64,000 bases of DNA from JACDAN01 sp035265935 (GTDB lineage Bacteria; Actinomycetota; Thermoleophilia; Gaiellales; Gaiellaceae). The stretch lies in NCBI GenBank assembly GCA_035265935.1, contig DATFOC010000077.1, forward strand, positions 1 to 64,000. Reading direction: 5' to 3'. Below are positions 57,568 to 64,000 of this stretch, one piece after another. Positions within the stretch are counted from its first letter, which is position 1; every line of letters begins with the position of its first letter. The translations under genes and the position numbers were made by a program. Under the pieces are notes generated by a model, which saw only the letters and a list, made by a program, of their open reading frames with translations, made no database searches and was not told where the DNA came from.

Positions 57568-57930
57568 CTATGTCTTGGTGATCCGGCCACGGTCCTCGGG
57601 ACCCCGTTCGTCGAGAGCCTCGGCGATATCGCCTACCCGCCCGAGCGTTTCCACGATCACGTAGCCGTCCCGTCGAGCCACGATCTGCGCCGCGCCCGCC
57701 GCATCCTGGTGGCCGGGAACCTGAAGGAAGTGGCGAGGGTGGGCTCGAATCTCCTCGTACTCCTCGAGCGTCAGCCGAACGATCTCCGAGCAGCGCGCGT
57801 CCGCGCATTCACAGATGAACGGGACCGGCGAGTCGATGCCGTAGATCCCCGCCGCTGCACTGATGTGCTCGTTCGCGTCGCGAAACGTCGCGTTGTTTCG
57901 AGCGATCCGTTCTTCCGTGAGCCCGTCCAC
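57568..57930 (-). CDS. Hypothetical protein with CEC...C motif, paralogue 2
   Basis: About 120 residues from GTG 57930, chosen because AAGGGAAGG lies 6 nt upstream and it precedes the shared N-terminal helix (NNATFRDANEHISAAAG). FICECADARCSEIVRLTLEEYEEI, HFLQVPGHQDAAGAAQIV and DGYVIVETLG match paralogue 1 in order and spacing. Function unknown. A longer frame to 57993 exists but its N-terminus is Arg-rich and not shared. Confidence 0.72.
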   Translation of the reverse strand: MDGLTEERIARNNATFRDANEHISAAAGIYGIDSPVPFICECADARCSEIVRLTLEEYEEIRAHPRHFLQVPGHQDAAGAAQIVARRDGYVIVETLGRVGDIAEALDERGPEDRGRITKT

Positions 57931-58043
57931 TGGCGCCTTCCCTTCATGCTTGTGTTCCCACGACCTCTCTGCCCGCCTTCGCCACGGGGGCAAACCTCAG
58001 AATCTCACCCGTAAGAGATGGGCAACCAGGATTGGATAACCGG

Positions 58044-58306
58044 ATGAGCGGGTCCGACGCGGAGCCCGGGGGCGGCGACGAGCACGAAGTCACACCGCTC
58101 GAGCTCTTCTTCGACCTGACCCTTGTGTTCGCAATGACCCAGGTCACGATCCTGCTGGCGGACGACCCAACCTGGGCCGGGGTCTTCCGCGGATGCTTGT
58201 GCTCGCGGCGCTGTGGTGGGCGTGGAGCGCCTACGCGTGGGTGACGAGCGCGACGGATGTCGACGAAGGCGGGCTCCGGCTTGCGCGCATACCGACGGCG
58301 TTATGA
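58044..58306 (+). pseudogene. ltrA: Low temperature requirement protein A (ltrA), broken
   Basis: The N-terminus HEVTPLELFFDLTLVFAMTQVTILLADDPTW (split) is a clear LtrA start. Near 58190-58194 a one-base loss changes frame; reading on in the shifted frame gives MLVLAALWWAWSAYAWVTSAT, also LtrA-like, up to a TGA at 58304. The remaining three quarters of a normal LtrA (about 380 residues) are gone. A sequencing error could explain the frameshift but not the missing C-terminal part. Confidence 0.8.
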
Positions 58307-58398
58307 CGATCGCTACCCGTCGCCTTGAAGAGACGCCTGAGGGCTCGCTTTTGACGGGGGAAGTCGAGTAATCGCTTCGACGTTTCCTGGCCAACCCA

Positions 58399-58404
58399 TA
58401 CTCT
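58399..58404 (+). promoter_or_regulatory. -10 box (TACTCT) for leaderless NUDIX gene
   Basis: TACTCT ends 6 nt before the GTG at 58411 and no Shine-Dalgarno is present. Confidence 0.4.
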
Positions 58405-58410
58405 CTAGTC

Positions 58411-58857
58411 GTGCGCACGGGCAGGGAAATTGCGGTGTTCGTAACCCGTAAGAGCGCTGCAGAGGTTCTGATTCTCCATCGATCAGCGGTGCAAGGCGGG
58501 TACTGGCACGTCGTGGCGGGCGGGGTGGAACCCGGCGAGACAGCGACGGCCGCCGCCGAGCGGGAGTTGCGTGAGGAAACGGGACTGGTCGCCAACGCCG
58601 AGGCCGGAGTCGAAGTGGTCGAGTACGTCTACCCGCTGACCGAGGAGCCTGCGGACAGCCGGAAGCGGTACGACCCGTCCGTCGCGCAAGTGAACGTGAC
58701 GTGCTTTCACGTGACTGCGCCGGATGAGTGGGAGCCCAACCTCGACTGGGAGCACGACGATCACCGCTGGTGCGAGCCCGGCGAGGCATTCACGAACCTG
58801 CGTTGGCCAGCTACCGCCGAGGCCCTTCGGAAGCTCCTAATACTCGAGGCAAACTAG
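58411..58857 (+). CDS. NUDIX hydrolase
   Basis: 148 residues. Nudix box GX5EX7REUXEEXGU is complete in GGVEPGETATAAAERELREETGL (residues about 36-58, split). N-terminal IAVFVTRKSAAEVLILHRSAVQGGYWHVVAGG positions it in the usual fold. Hydrolyses a nucleoside diphosphate derivative such as an oxidised dNTP; the VEYVYPLTEEP loop is variable and gives no further clue. Leaderless start. Confidence 0.92.
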   Translation: MRTGREIAVFVTRKSAAEVLILHRSAVQGGYWHVVAGGVEPGETATAAAERELREETGLVANAEAGVEVVEYVYPLTEEPADSRKRYDPSVAQVNVTCFHVTAPDEWEPNLDWEHDDHRWCEPGEAFTNLRWPATAEALRKLLILEAN

Positions 58858-58966
58858 CGGCATCTCGGCCGAACAAGCTTGCCTGGCCAGCGTGCCAGCA
58901 GCGCGAGCCCGATGACACAACCTCGGGAAGAGGCATCACAGCCTCCTTGTGGACTGGGCCGCTGGG

Positions 58967-59530
58967 TTAGCGGTGCCGCCGGTACTCCAGCTCGACGATC
59001 CCGCTTCTGGAGGCGCTGCTGGAGACCAGTTCGAGCCGGTAGGAGTTGGGCACGTCGTCGAACAGCCGGGTGCCCTCGCCCGCCACGTAGGGGAACAAGG
59101 ACAGCCGGAACTCGTCGATCAGGTCGAGCCGCATGAGCGACCGCCAGAGGCTGACGCCGCCCCAGACCACGATGTAGCCGTTGCCGCCCAGCCTGAGCTT
59201 GTCGATCTCTTCTGCCGTGTCACCAGCGGCGATGGTGGTGTTGGCCCAGTCGGCCGTCTTCAGGGTCCGGGAGAAGACGACCTTGGGCGCGGCGTTCAGG
59301 ATGGGGGCGAACGGGTGGTCGGTGGACGTTGTCATGGACCCGGCGATGGCCTCGTAGGCGGTGCGGCCCATGATGTGCGCGTACGCGCTCTGGAGAAAGT
59401 CGAGTTGCGCCGGGTCGTCGGGCTCACGGTTTTCGGGCAGGTCGAAGCAGAACTTCCAAAACTCGGTGCCCTCGTCGGCGAGAAGGCCGTCGAGCGAGTA
59501 GTTGAACACCGTCGCGATCAGCTTCCGCAT
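58967..59530 (-). CDS. DHFR/RibD-like reductase, copy 1
   Basis: 187 residues. MRKLIATVFNYSLDGLLADEGTE, YAHIMGRTAYEAIAG, KVVFSRTLKTADWANTTI and GNGYIVVWGGVSLWRSLMRLDLIDEFRL follow the RibD C-terminal/dihydrofolate-reductase fold; NADPH use is likely, substrate unknown. ATG at 59530 with GGAGG 8 nt upstream. A second gene of the same fold lies upstream on the same strand; about 265 nt between them hold no gene. Confidence 0.88.
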   Translation of the reverse strand: MRKLIATVFNYSLDGLLADEGTEFWKFCFDLPENREPDDPAQLDFLQSAYAHIMGRTAYEAIAGSMTTSTDHPFAPILNAAPKVVFSRTLKTADWANTTIAAGDTAEEIDKLRLGGNGYIVVWGGVSLWRSLMRLDLIDEFRLSLFPYVAGEGTRLFDDVPNSYRLELVSSSASRSGIVELEYRRHR

Positions 59531-59796
59531 GATCAGACCTCCATGGTCTCGGGTCGTCTGGGGACCGTGCTTGCTAGGAGAACGTGCCTGTTCCGGGTCG
59601 CAGCGTTGGTGTGGCCGCGGCGCGTCTTGTGGCCTGTCGCTAGTGCTTACACGCCACTGCCGCCCGGAAGTCATCGGTGCCCCTCAACTGGCCGGTTGCG
59701 CGGCAGGCGGCCGAGGGCGCTCACTTGGGCCAGTGTTCGGGAATGTCCCCTGAGCCGCCGAAGCTGAGTAGCCGAAGCACGTGGTTCCGAGCAGGG

Positions 59797-60396
59797 CTAC
59801 GACGTGTCCACGGGATAGCGCAGATGCGTGACACCCACACCGGCGACGACTGTCGGATTCCCGAGGACGGCCGGTGTGTTCGCGAGGTGGTCGAACAGCC
59901 GCACTCCTGCGCCCAGCAACACGGCAGCCAGATCGATGTGGATCTCGTCGAGCAGCCCGGCGTCCAGGCACTGCTGGATCGTTTGGGCACCGTGCACTCC
60001 GACGGACTTCGGCACGGCAGCCGATTTCGCTCGAGCAACGGCGCTTTCGATGCCGTCGGTGACGAACTGAACTGTCGAGCCGGGCCGTGGCCAGCCGTCG
60101 GGCACGTGGTGGGTGACGACGAAAGCGGGAATATCCCACGGGTGCTGGCCGCCCCAGCCGTCGGCACGATCGAACGTGCGCCGACCGGTGAGCATGGCGC
60201 CGACCTCAGCCTGCAAGCCTCTCAGGTGGTCGGCGCTCGGCGCCGAGACGTGGAACGTCATGCCGGATCTCGTGCTCGCTGTGGGGACCTCGACGTCGCC
60301 CGAGAAGTACCAGTCGAAAACCTCGGCGACGCCGTCGTTGGCGTCGGCGACGTACCCGTCGAGAGACATCGACATGATTGCGACCACCTTGGTCAT
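59797..60396 (-). CDS. DHFR/RibD-like reductase, copy 2
   Basis: 199 residues. TKVVAIMSMSLDGYVADANDG, GAMLTGRRTFDRADGWGG, FVVTHHVPDGWP and LLDEIHIDLAAVLLGAGVRLFDHL place it in the same RibD_C superfamily as copy 1, but only the fold-defining motifs are shared, so it is not a recent duplicate. ATG at 60396 opens the first beta-strand; GGAG about 8 nt upstream. The 216 bp before it are gene-free. Confidence 0.88.
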   Translation of the reverse strand: MTKVVAIMSMSLDGYVADANDGVAEVFDWYFSGDVEVPTASTRSGMTFHVSAPSADHLRGLQAEVGAMLTGRRTFDRADGWGGQHPWDIPAFVVTHHVPDGWPRPGSTVQFVTDGIESAVARAKSAAVPKSVGVHGAQTIQQCLDAGLLDEIHIDLAAVLLGAGVRLFDHLANTPAVLGNPTVVAGVGVTHLRYPVDTS

Positions 60397-60612
60397 GGGG
60401 CAGCTCCATCGACGGAGACGAGCGTCGTGGTCGTCGGTTTCATGGGTTCGCCCCTTTCTCTCGTGGTGGCCTTTCTCGTTACGACCGCACCGAGGCGCGG
60501 ATCTCATCGGTCGCAGCAGAGTCCGTCCGGCCGAATCGAGCCTGACGATCTGGAACACGAAGCGAACTAGGACCGCACCTGTGCGAGTGATCGCGAATGA
60601 CCCTGAAGGAAT

Positions 60613-61158
60613 TTACGCCCAGGGCAGACGAGCCCAGTTCGGCGGCCGCTCTCGCCGGAACCGCTCGACTGTCGCGTACGCCTGCCTCCAGTCGGAGGTC
60701 TCCTCCGCCACGCTCGCGCCGTAGCGCGCCGCGAGCTCCGACATCGGGTAGTGCACTCCAGTGCCCGAGCGCGAACCGACCATCAGGATCACACACGGCC
60801 CCTCGCCCGCGCCCACGAAGGCATGCTCGGTCCACGGGGAAGAGTGGAAGAAATCCCAGGGCCGCAGGCGTCGCTCCTCGTCCTCGACGAGCAGCGCGCA
60901 TTCCCCTGAAAGGACAAGGAACGCCTCCTGGTTCGACTCGGCGTGGTAGAGGCCGGTCTGTCCCGGCTCCAGGACGGTGACGTTGATCCCGAACTGGGCG
61001 AACTCGACCGGCGGATCGCCGTACTCGCTCTCGAAGGCGCACCTCGCGCCCCTCCTCTCCGAGAACCACCACTCGGCGTCGCGCACGTTGACGACGAACC
61101 AGCCCTGGGTCACGGGCGTGAGCCCCGATCCGAAGTCCTCGAGCTGTGCTCCGGGCAC
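60613..61158 (-). CDS. Cupin-domain protein
   Basis: 181 residues. Cupin motif 1 is in LEPGQTGLYHAESNQEAFLVLSGE (residues about 62-85, split) and motif 2 around WDFFHSSPWTEHAFVGAGEGP; the His/Glu ligands of a mono-metal site are present (YHAESNQEAF, TEHAF). Mannose-6-phosphate isomerase-like or dioxygenase-like chemistry is possible but unassigned. GTG start at 61158. No operon partner. Confidence 0.85.
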   Translation of the reverse strand: MPGAQLEDFGSGLTPVTQGWFVVNVRDAEWWFSERRGARCAFESEYGDPPVEFAQFGINVTVLEPGQTGLYHAESNQEAFLVLSGECALLVEDEERRLRPWDFFHSSPWTEHAFVGAGEGPCVILMVGSRSGTGVHYPMSELAARYGASVAEETSDWRQAYATVERFRRERPPNWARLPWA

Positions 61159-61607
61159 GGACGCGATTTTCGCACTTCGGGACGGGTCTCCGAGCTGGTT
61201 TCCATCTGTCCGCCCGACGAACAGTCGGCCGCCGAAGAGAAGCCGCGGTTTAAACGGCCTAGCTCAGGTCGGAGGAGCTTCCCCGTCGCGGGAAAGCCCC
61301 GGGGTGGGCTGGGTCAGTAGGTGGTCAGCCGGCGGTGGTGGTGGCCGAGCTCGGGCATCGAAGCCGCCCGTTCCCCCTCCGGCGCCCGCTAGGGATGATC
61401 AATCCAAGCCCCAGAACGCGAGTCATACGGCGTCAGCCCCAGGTTGTTGACCGTCATCCACGAAGTGAGATAATCGCGCTAGCGCCATGGACCCCAGCGG
61501 GTAGCCGCCGAGGGTTCTGCGGCTCCCCCCGACCACCCAACCGGGCCCTCGTGCATGTAAGGCGGGACGCTGTATGCGCTCCGAGCTACAAGAGAGGAGG
61601 CTTTCCC
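61159..61607. other. Gene-free stretch between cupin and secreted-protein genes
   Basis: 449 nt. No ORF with convincing codon use or homology is seen. The only recognisable signal is the sigma-70-type promoter at 61447-61474 that serves the gene starting at 61608. Confidence 0.5.
61447..61474 (+). promoter_or_regulatory. Sigma-70-type promoter
   Basis: TTGACC (61447) - 16 nt - GATAAT (61469): the closest match to the vegetative consensus that I found in the window. It would give the gene at 61608 a leader of roughly 125 nt ending in GAGAGGAGG. Confidence 0.55.
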
Positions 61608-62063
61608 ATGAGGTGGTCCCTACGAGTTTCGCTCGTCGGGCTCGTCGTCGGACTCGCGCTCCCTGTCGCGACGGCACAAGCGACAACGACGGTCGAAAGA
61701 GTCCCGTTTGAAGAGACGCTCACAGAGTGCGGCGAGACGATTACCTTGTCCGGGACGCTCTTGGGCGTTTTCACCGTCCAGGACCTAGGCGGCGACGGAC
61801 TTCTGCTGACGTTCCACTTCCAGCCACAGGGTGTTAGCGGGACGTCGAGCAGCGGCGTGCCCTACCACGCTACGGGCCTTACGCGCGACACGATCGTTTT
61901 CGTTCCGAGCGGCGGCCTCACGGAGACGTTCGTGAATCGCTTCCATATCGTAGGAACGATGGGCGCGCCCACCTTCTATGTAAAGACGACGTTCCACATC
62001 ACCGTCACCCCCAGTGGTGATGTGGCCGTCGAATTCGAGAACTTCAGCGAGGAGTGCGTGTAG
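61608..62063 (+). CDS. Secreted hypothetical protein
   Basis: 151 residues. Signal peptide (about residues 1-26, ending TAQA), mature part all-beta: FEETLTECGETITLSGTLLG, LLLTFHFQPQGVSGTSSSG, FVNRFHIVGTMGAPTFYVKT and HITVTPSGDVAVEFENFSEECV. Two cysteines near the ends of the domain may pair. Similar small secreted proteins are frequent in actinobacteria with unknown function. ATG with GAGAGGAGG 6 nt upstream; preceded by a strong promoter and followed by a terminator, so monocistronic. Confidence 0.75.
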   Translation: MRWSLRVSLVGLVVGLALPVATAQATTTVERVPFEETLTECGETITLSGTLLGVFTVQDLGGDGLLLTFHFQPQGVSGTSSSGVPYHATGLTRDTIVFVPSGGLTETFVNRFHIVGTMGAPTFYVKTTFHITVTPSGDVAVEFENFSEECV

Positions 62064-62118
62064 GAGGATCGAGAAAGCAATGACGCGGTAGCCAACGCTG
62101 ACAACGTGTTCACTGAGG

Positions 62119-62141
62119 GACGCCGCGAGAGCGGCGTTTCT
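62119..62141 (+). terminator. Intrinsic terminator
   Basis: ACGCCGC-gaga-GCGGCGT followed by TTCT. Seven perfect pairs with a tetraloop, 57 nt after the stop of the secreted-protein gene. Confidence 0.75.
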
Positions 62142-62228
62142 CGTTGGACCGACAACGCCACTGACTACATCCGGCTTTGAACTGAGATTTTGTTAGGCCG
62201 GCAGGGCCGGATTCCTGATGGATAGTGA

Positions 62229-62274
62229 TGGAGCGTGCCGGGATCGAACCGGCGACCTCCGGCTTGCAAAGCCG
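62229..62274 (-). repeat. 3' half of a tRNA-Ala(TGC), attachment-site remnant
   Basis: Reading the minus strand: anticodon stem-loop CGGCTTTGCAAGCCG (anticodon TGC), variable region, T-arm GCCGGTTCGATCCCGGC and acceptor ACGCTCC plus discriminator A. The 5' half is absent. The break in the anticodon stem is typical of an att core left by tyrosine-recombinase integration. The full tRNA-Ala(TGC) gene is outside the window. Confidence 0.75.
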
Positions 62275-62339
62275 CAACGGCGCCTGTGACGGCCGACGAC
62301 GAGCGACGACGGAGAACCCGCAATCGCACAAGCCATGCG

Positions 62340-62507
62340 TGATCGCAGGGACTTCGGCCGCGTCGTCAAGCGGATGACCGATCTGCGGCCCTCAGGACGT
62401 TCTGGCGTTTTTGTGGCGTCCCCGTCACCGAGGTTGCTGCCGCGCTGGGGCACTCGAGGAAGAGCCTGACGCTTGACACGTCTTCGCACGTATTGGTCGG
62501 CGACTAA
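62340..62507 (+). pseudogene. Decayed tyrosine recombinase (integrase), C-terminal remnant
   Basis: The last 34 codons read FWRFCGVPVTEVAAALGHSR then KSLTLDTSSHVLVGD and stop: the box II region of phage integrases (LGHS...LDTYSHVL), but the catalytic Tyr codon is TCT (Ser). Upstream, MTDLRPSGRSG in another frame looks like the HDLRHSG box with the Arg-His region damaged and a frameshift between. The protein is dead. It lies 66 nt from the tRNA-Ala fragment, as expected for an att-int pair. The rest of the 584-nt gap has nothing else recognisable. Confidence 0.75.
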
Positions 62508-62647
62508 ACGCTTGAAGGAAAAACCTGCACGCTTTCTGGTCGTAGGAGGGCATGTCGCGCAGTACCCCGATCGCCCGAACGTAAGGAATGGCGTGCGGAC
62601 CAACACTAAGGAGGCGGGATGAAGTTCTAAGTAGAGAGGAGTGACGC

Positions 62648-63055
62648 ATGGGAGAGCCGTCGCTGTACGAACGCCTCGGGGGCGTCTACGCCATTAGCGC
62701 GGTCGTCGACAGTTTCAGCGACCAGTTGGTGGAGAAAGGCACAATCGAGGAGCAGAACTCGAATATCAAGGACTGGAACGAGAGCCAGGCCGCATCTCGG
62801 CTGCCAGGCCTGAAGTTCCTGCGGACACTGTGGCTCTGTGCGATCGCCGGCGGGCCGTTCGAGTACACGGGCCTACCTCTGGACGATGCACATTCAGATC
62901 TGCAACTCTCGTCGTCTGACTTCGATCAGGTCTCGGCGGTGCTTGCCGACACGCTCGAACACTTCAACGTGCCGCCGCGTGAGAAGGAAGAGGTGTTGGG
63001 CGCATTCGAGGCGCACAAGCCTGAGGTCACGGCTGGTTCTAGCTCGCTCACATGA
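62648..63055 (+). CDS. Group 1 truncated haemoglobin-like protein
   Basis: 135 residues. SLYERLGGVYAISAVVDSFSDQL is the N-terminal helix of truncated globins and the probable proximal His is residue 82 (DDAHSDLQLSS). The usual FMxYAxGG segment is LRTLWLCAIAGGPFEYTG, and ADTLEHFNVPPREKEEVLGAF forms the last helix. Oxygen or NO chemistry is the family role. ATG with a weak AGAGAGGAGTG upstream. The context is the accessory region just after the integrase remnant. Confidence 0.85.
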   Translation: MGEPSLYERLGGVYAISAVVDSFSDQLVEKGTIEEQNSNIKDWNESQAASRLPGLKFLRTLWLCAIAGGPFEYTGLPLDDAHSDLQLSSSDFDQVSAVLADTLEHFNVPPREKEEVLGAFEAHKPEVTAGSSSLT

Positions 63056-63224
63056 GCCTGAAGAGCCCGGCCGTAGTCAGCGTCTCGGCGCGGTGCTGGA
63101 GGTCAAACCCGCTTAGTAACGCTCGCCCGAGCGCGAACGGTGCCGCTCGCGGCGTAAGCCGAGCACCCTTGCAAGTACGGGTCCTCGCGCCGTAGAGTCG
63201 GCGCTCCCTAGCGAAAGGATCACC

Positions 63225-63308
63225 GTGTCGATCTGGCTTTGGATCCTCATCATCGTCATTGTGTTGGCCGTCCTAGGGTTCTTTGGCCGGGGACGCATGT
63301 CTAGGTAG
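63225..63308 (+). CDS. Tiny membrane protein (27 aa)
   Basis: GTG start with GAAAGGAT upstream. 27 residues: SIWLWILIIVIVLAVLGFFG then GRGRMSR, i.e. one membrane helix with a basic C-terminal tag. Very similar mini-proteins (IWLWILIIVLV...GFFGRGRF) are widespread in actinobacteria, from memory; function unknown. Confidence 0.68.
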   Translation: MSIWLWILIIVIVLAVLGFFGRGRMSR

Positions 63309-63327
63309 CGGCGCCCCGTCTCCCGTT

Positions 63328-63540
63328 TCAGTCCACCAGCTTGACGCTCTCCACGTAGAGCACGTTCGCGAGGTTCACCCAGACAGGCAGGCCGTCGTCC
63401 CTCGTGAGCTGCGAAATCCTGCCCGACAGCTCCACCGCAGGTGCGTTCTCTTCGACGTCCACCGTCAGAAGCTCATCCCTTGTGCTTCCCACGAACACAA
63501 TCCGCGTTCCTTTCTCTGGTGGTGGGGCAGGCAATGTCAT
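63328..63540 (-). CDS. Small beta-rich hypothetical protein
   Basis: 70 residues: RIVFVGSTRDELLTVDVEENAPAVELSGRISQLT (split) and VWVNLANVLYVESVKLVD, mainly beta-strands. The final VNLANVLYVE resembles the end of LytTR/Hfq-like small barrels, but I cannot assign it. ATG at 63540 with AAAGGAACG upstream. 9 nt from the next minus-strand gene, so co-transcribed with it. Confidence 0.65.
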   Translation of the reverse strand: MTLPAPPPEKGTRIVFVGSTRDELLTVDVEENAPAVELSGRISQLTRDDGLPVWVNLANVLYVESVKLVD

Positions 63541-63549
63541 CTCAGCCTC

Positions 63550-63801
63550 CTAGCTCGGGTCGCGCGAGTCGAGAGGGGGGCTCGGCGATGGCTCGGGCGG
63601 AATGTCGAGGACGACGGTGGCCGATCCCTCGTCGAGGAGCGCTTGCATGAGTTCCACGAACGCGTGCGGATCCTCAAAGCGTGTATCCGGATCGAGGCCG
63701 GCGACTTTGAGGAATTCCCTGTCGCCTTGCACGGTCCCATCTATCCACCTCGCCCACACGTCCTGACCTCCTCGCCTGCCTCCGATCTCGACTCTGGCCA
63801 C
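63550..63801 (-). CDS. Small hypothetical protein
   Basis: 83 residues from GTG 63801 (AAAGGGG 9 nt upstream). GQDVWARWIDGTVQGDREF, PDTRFEDPHAFVELMQALLDEG and a Pro/Ser-rich tail. Not recognised. A longer frame exists upstream but its N-terminus is Arg-rich and lacks a fitting Shine-Dalgarno. It heads a two-gene minus-strand unit, divergent from the truncated gene at the window end. Confidence 0.62.
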   Translation of the reverse strand: MARVEIGGRRGGQDVWARWIDGTVQGDREFLKVAGLDPDTRFEDPHAFVELMQALLDEGSATVVLDIPPEPSPSPPLDSRDPS

Positions 63802-63918
63802 GTGCTCGTCCCCTTTCTCGCTCGTTAAACGAGATCTTGGCATGCGTTCGGCTCGTCGCCCCAAGCGCATACGCTGACCGCGCCGTTCGGTCACAGCGGG
63901 AGACGGAAGGGAGACCGA

Positions 63919-64000
63919 ATGGCGTTCAGCCACAAGCTCGAGCACGAGGACGGCACACCAGCCGACCCGCCCACGTTCGGCCGCCTGCGGAAGTACGTCG
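63919..64000 (+). CDS. Start of a conserved hypothetical protein (runs off window)
   Basis: 27 codons visible: MAFSHKLEHEDGTPADPPTF followed by GRLRKYV. The opening FSHKLxxEDGTPADPPT is common to a family of small actinobacterial proteins of unknown role (from memory). ATG with GGAAGGGAG about 6 nt upstream. The rest lies beyond the window. Confidence 0.75.
   Translation, partial: MAFSHKLEHEDGTPADPPTFGRLRKYV

Noticed and set aside
1..64000. CRISPR arrays, rRNA genes, intact insertion sequences
   Set aside because: No regularly spaced direct repeats with unique spacers, no rRNA-like sequence and no transposase frame were seen.

Overview
The window is a contiguous piece of a high-GC (roughly two-thirds G+C) bacterial chromosome. 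GTG and TTG starts are common, genes are densely packed with many ATGA/GTGA stop-start overlaps, and the conserved blocks (tig-clpP-clpX; valS-folC-ndk-maf-mreBCD-mrdA-rodA; RNase E/G-rplU-rpmA-obgE-nadD-rsfS) are arranged as in deep-branching Actinobacteria. The combination suggests class Thermoleophilia (Gaiella/Solirubrobacter-like); this is inference from gene order and protein style, not a database result.

Layout. 1-5.2 kb: aldehyde dehydrogenase (cut by the window edge), cyclophilin, AI-2E-type permease, secreted CAP protein, small membrane proteins and a cupin-adenylyl cyclase fusion. 5.2-7.2 kb: an almost gene-free island bounded by a duplicated 3' half of tRNA-Arg(TCT) and the intact tRNA gene. 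It holds four repeat units, each with three direct repeats at exact 11-bp spacing (Pho-box-like) followed by a GC-rich hairpin; this is the most unusual object here. 7.2-10.7 kb: DJ-1/PfpI and HAD genes, a 2-hydroxyacid dehydrogenase, tRNA-His, tRNA-Arg(TCG), tRNA-Leu(TAG) and several tiny proteins. 10.7-14.0 kb: trigger factor, ClpP and ClpX (protein folding and quality control). 14.2-20.4 kb: secreted subtilase with a pentapeptide-repeat tail, a run of hairpins, and a giant SARP/ATPase/TPR regulator.

20.4-39.3 kb is the core block: valyl-tRNA synthetase, a shortened FolC, NDK, twin methyltransferases, Maf, the rod-shape/elongasome operon mreBCD-mrdA-rodA, RNase E/G, ribosomal proteins L21 and L27 with a structured leader, Obg, NadD, RsfS and tRNA-Ala(GGC). 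A DJ-1 gene is inserted antisense between rpmA and obgE. 39.4-48.3 kb: small hypotheticals, a palindromic operator, an M23 endolysin-like protein, 2-oxoglutarate dehydrogenase E1, a low-complexity secreted protein and a membrane GGDEF protein. 48.3-57.2 kb: BON, DUF6328, CDF transporter, diiron protein, MsrB, beta-propeller, PRC-barrel, HAD, CHRD and Vps62-like proteins (stress/envelope accessory genes).

57.2-64 kb looks accessory: a paralogous Cys-motif pair, a broken ltrA, NUDIX, two DHFR-like reductases, a cupin, a 3' fragment of tRNA-Ala(TGC) beside a decayed tyrosine recombinase, and a truncated haemoglobin.

Regulatory signals: many genes without a Shine-Dalgarno sequence have a TANNNT -10 box only 6-9 nt before the start codon, indicating common leaderless transcription; the tRNA genes carry the same -10 about 9-11 nt before their 5' ends.
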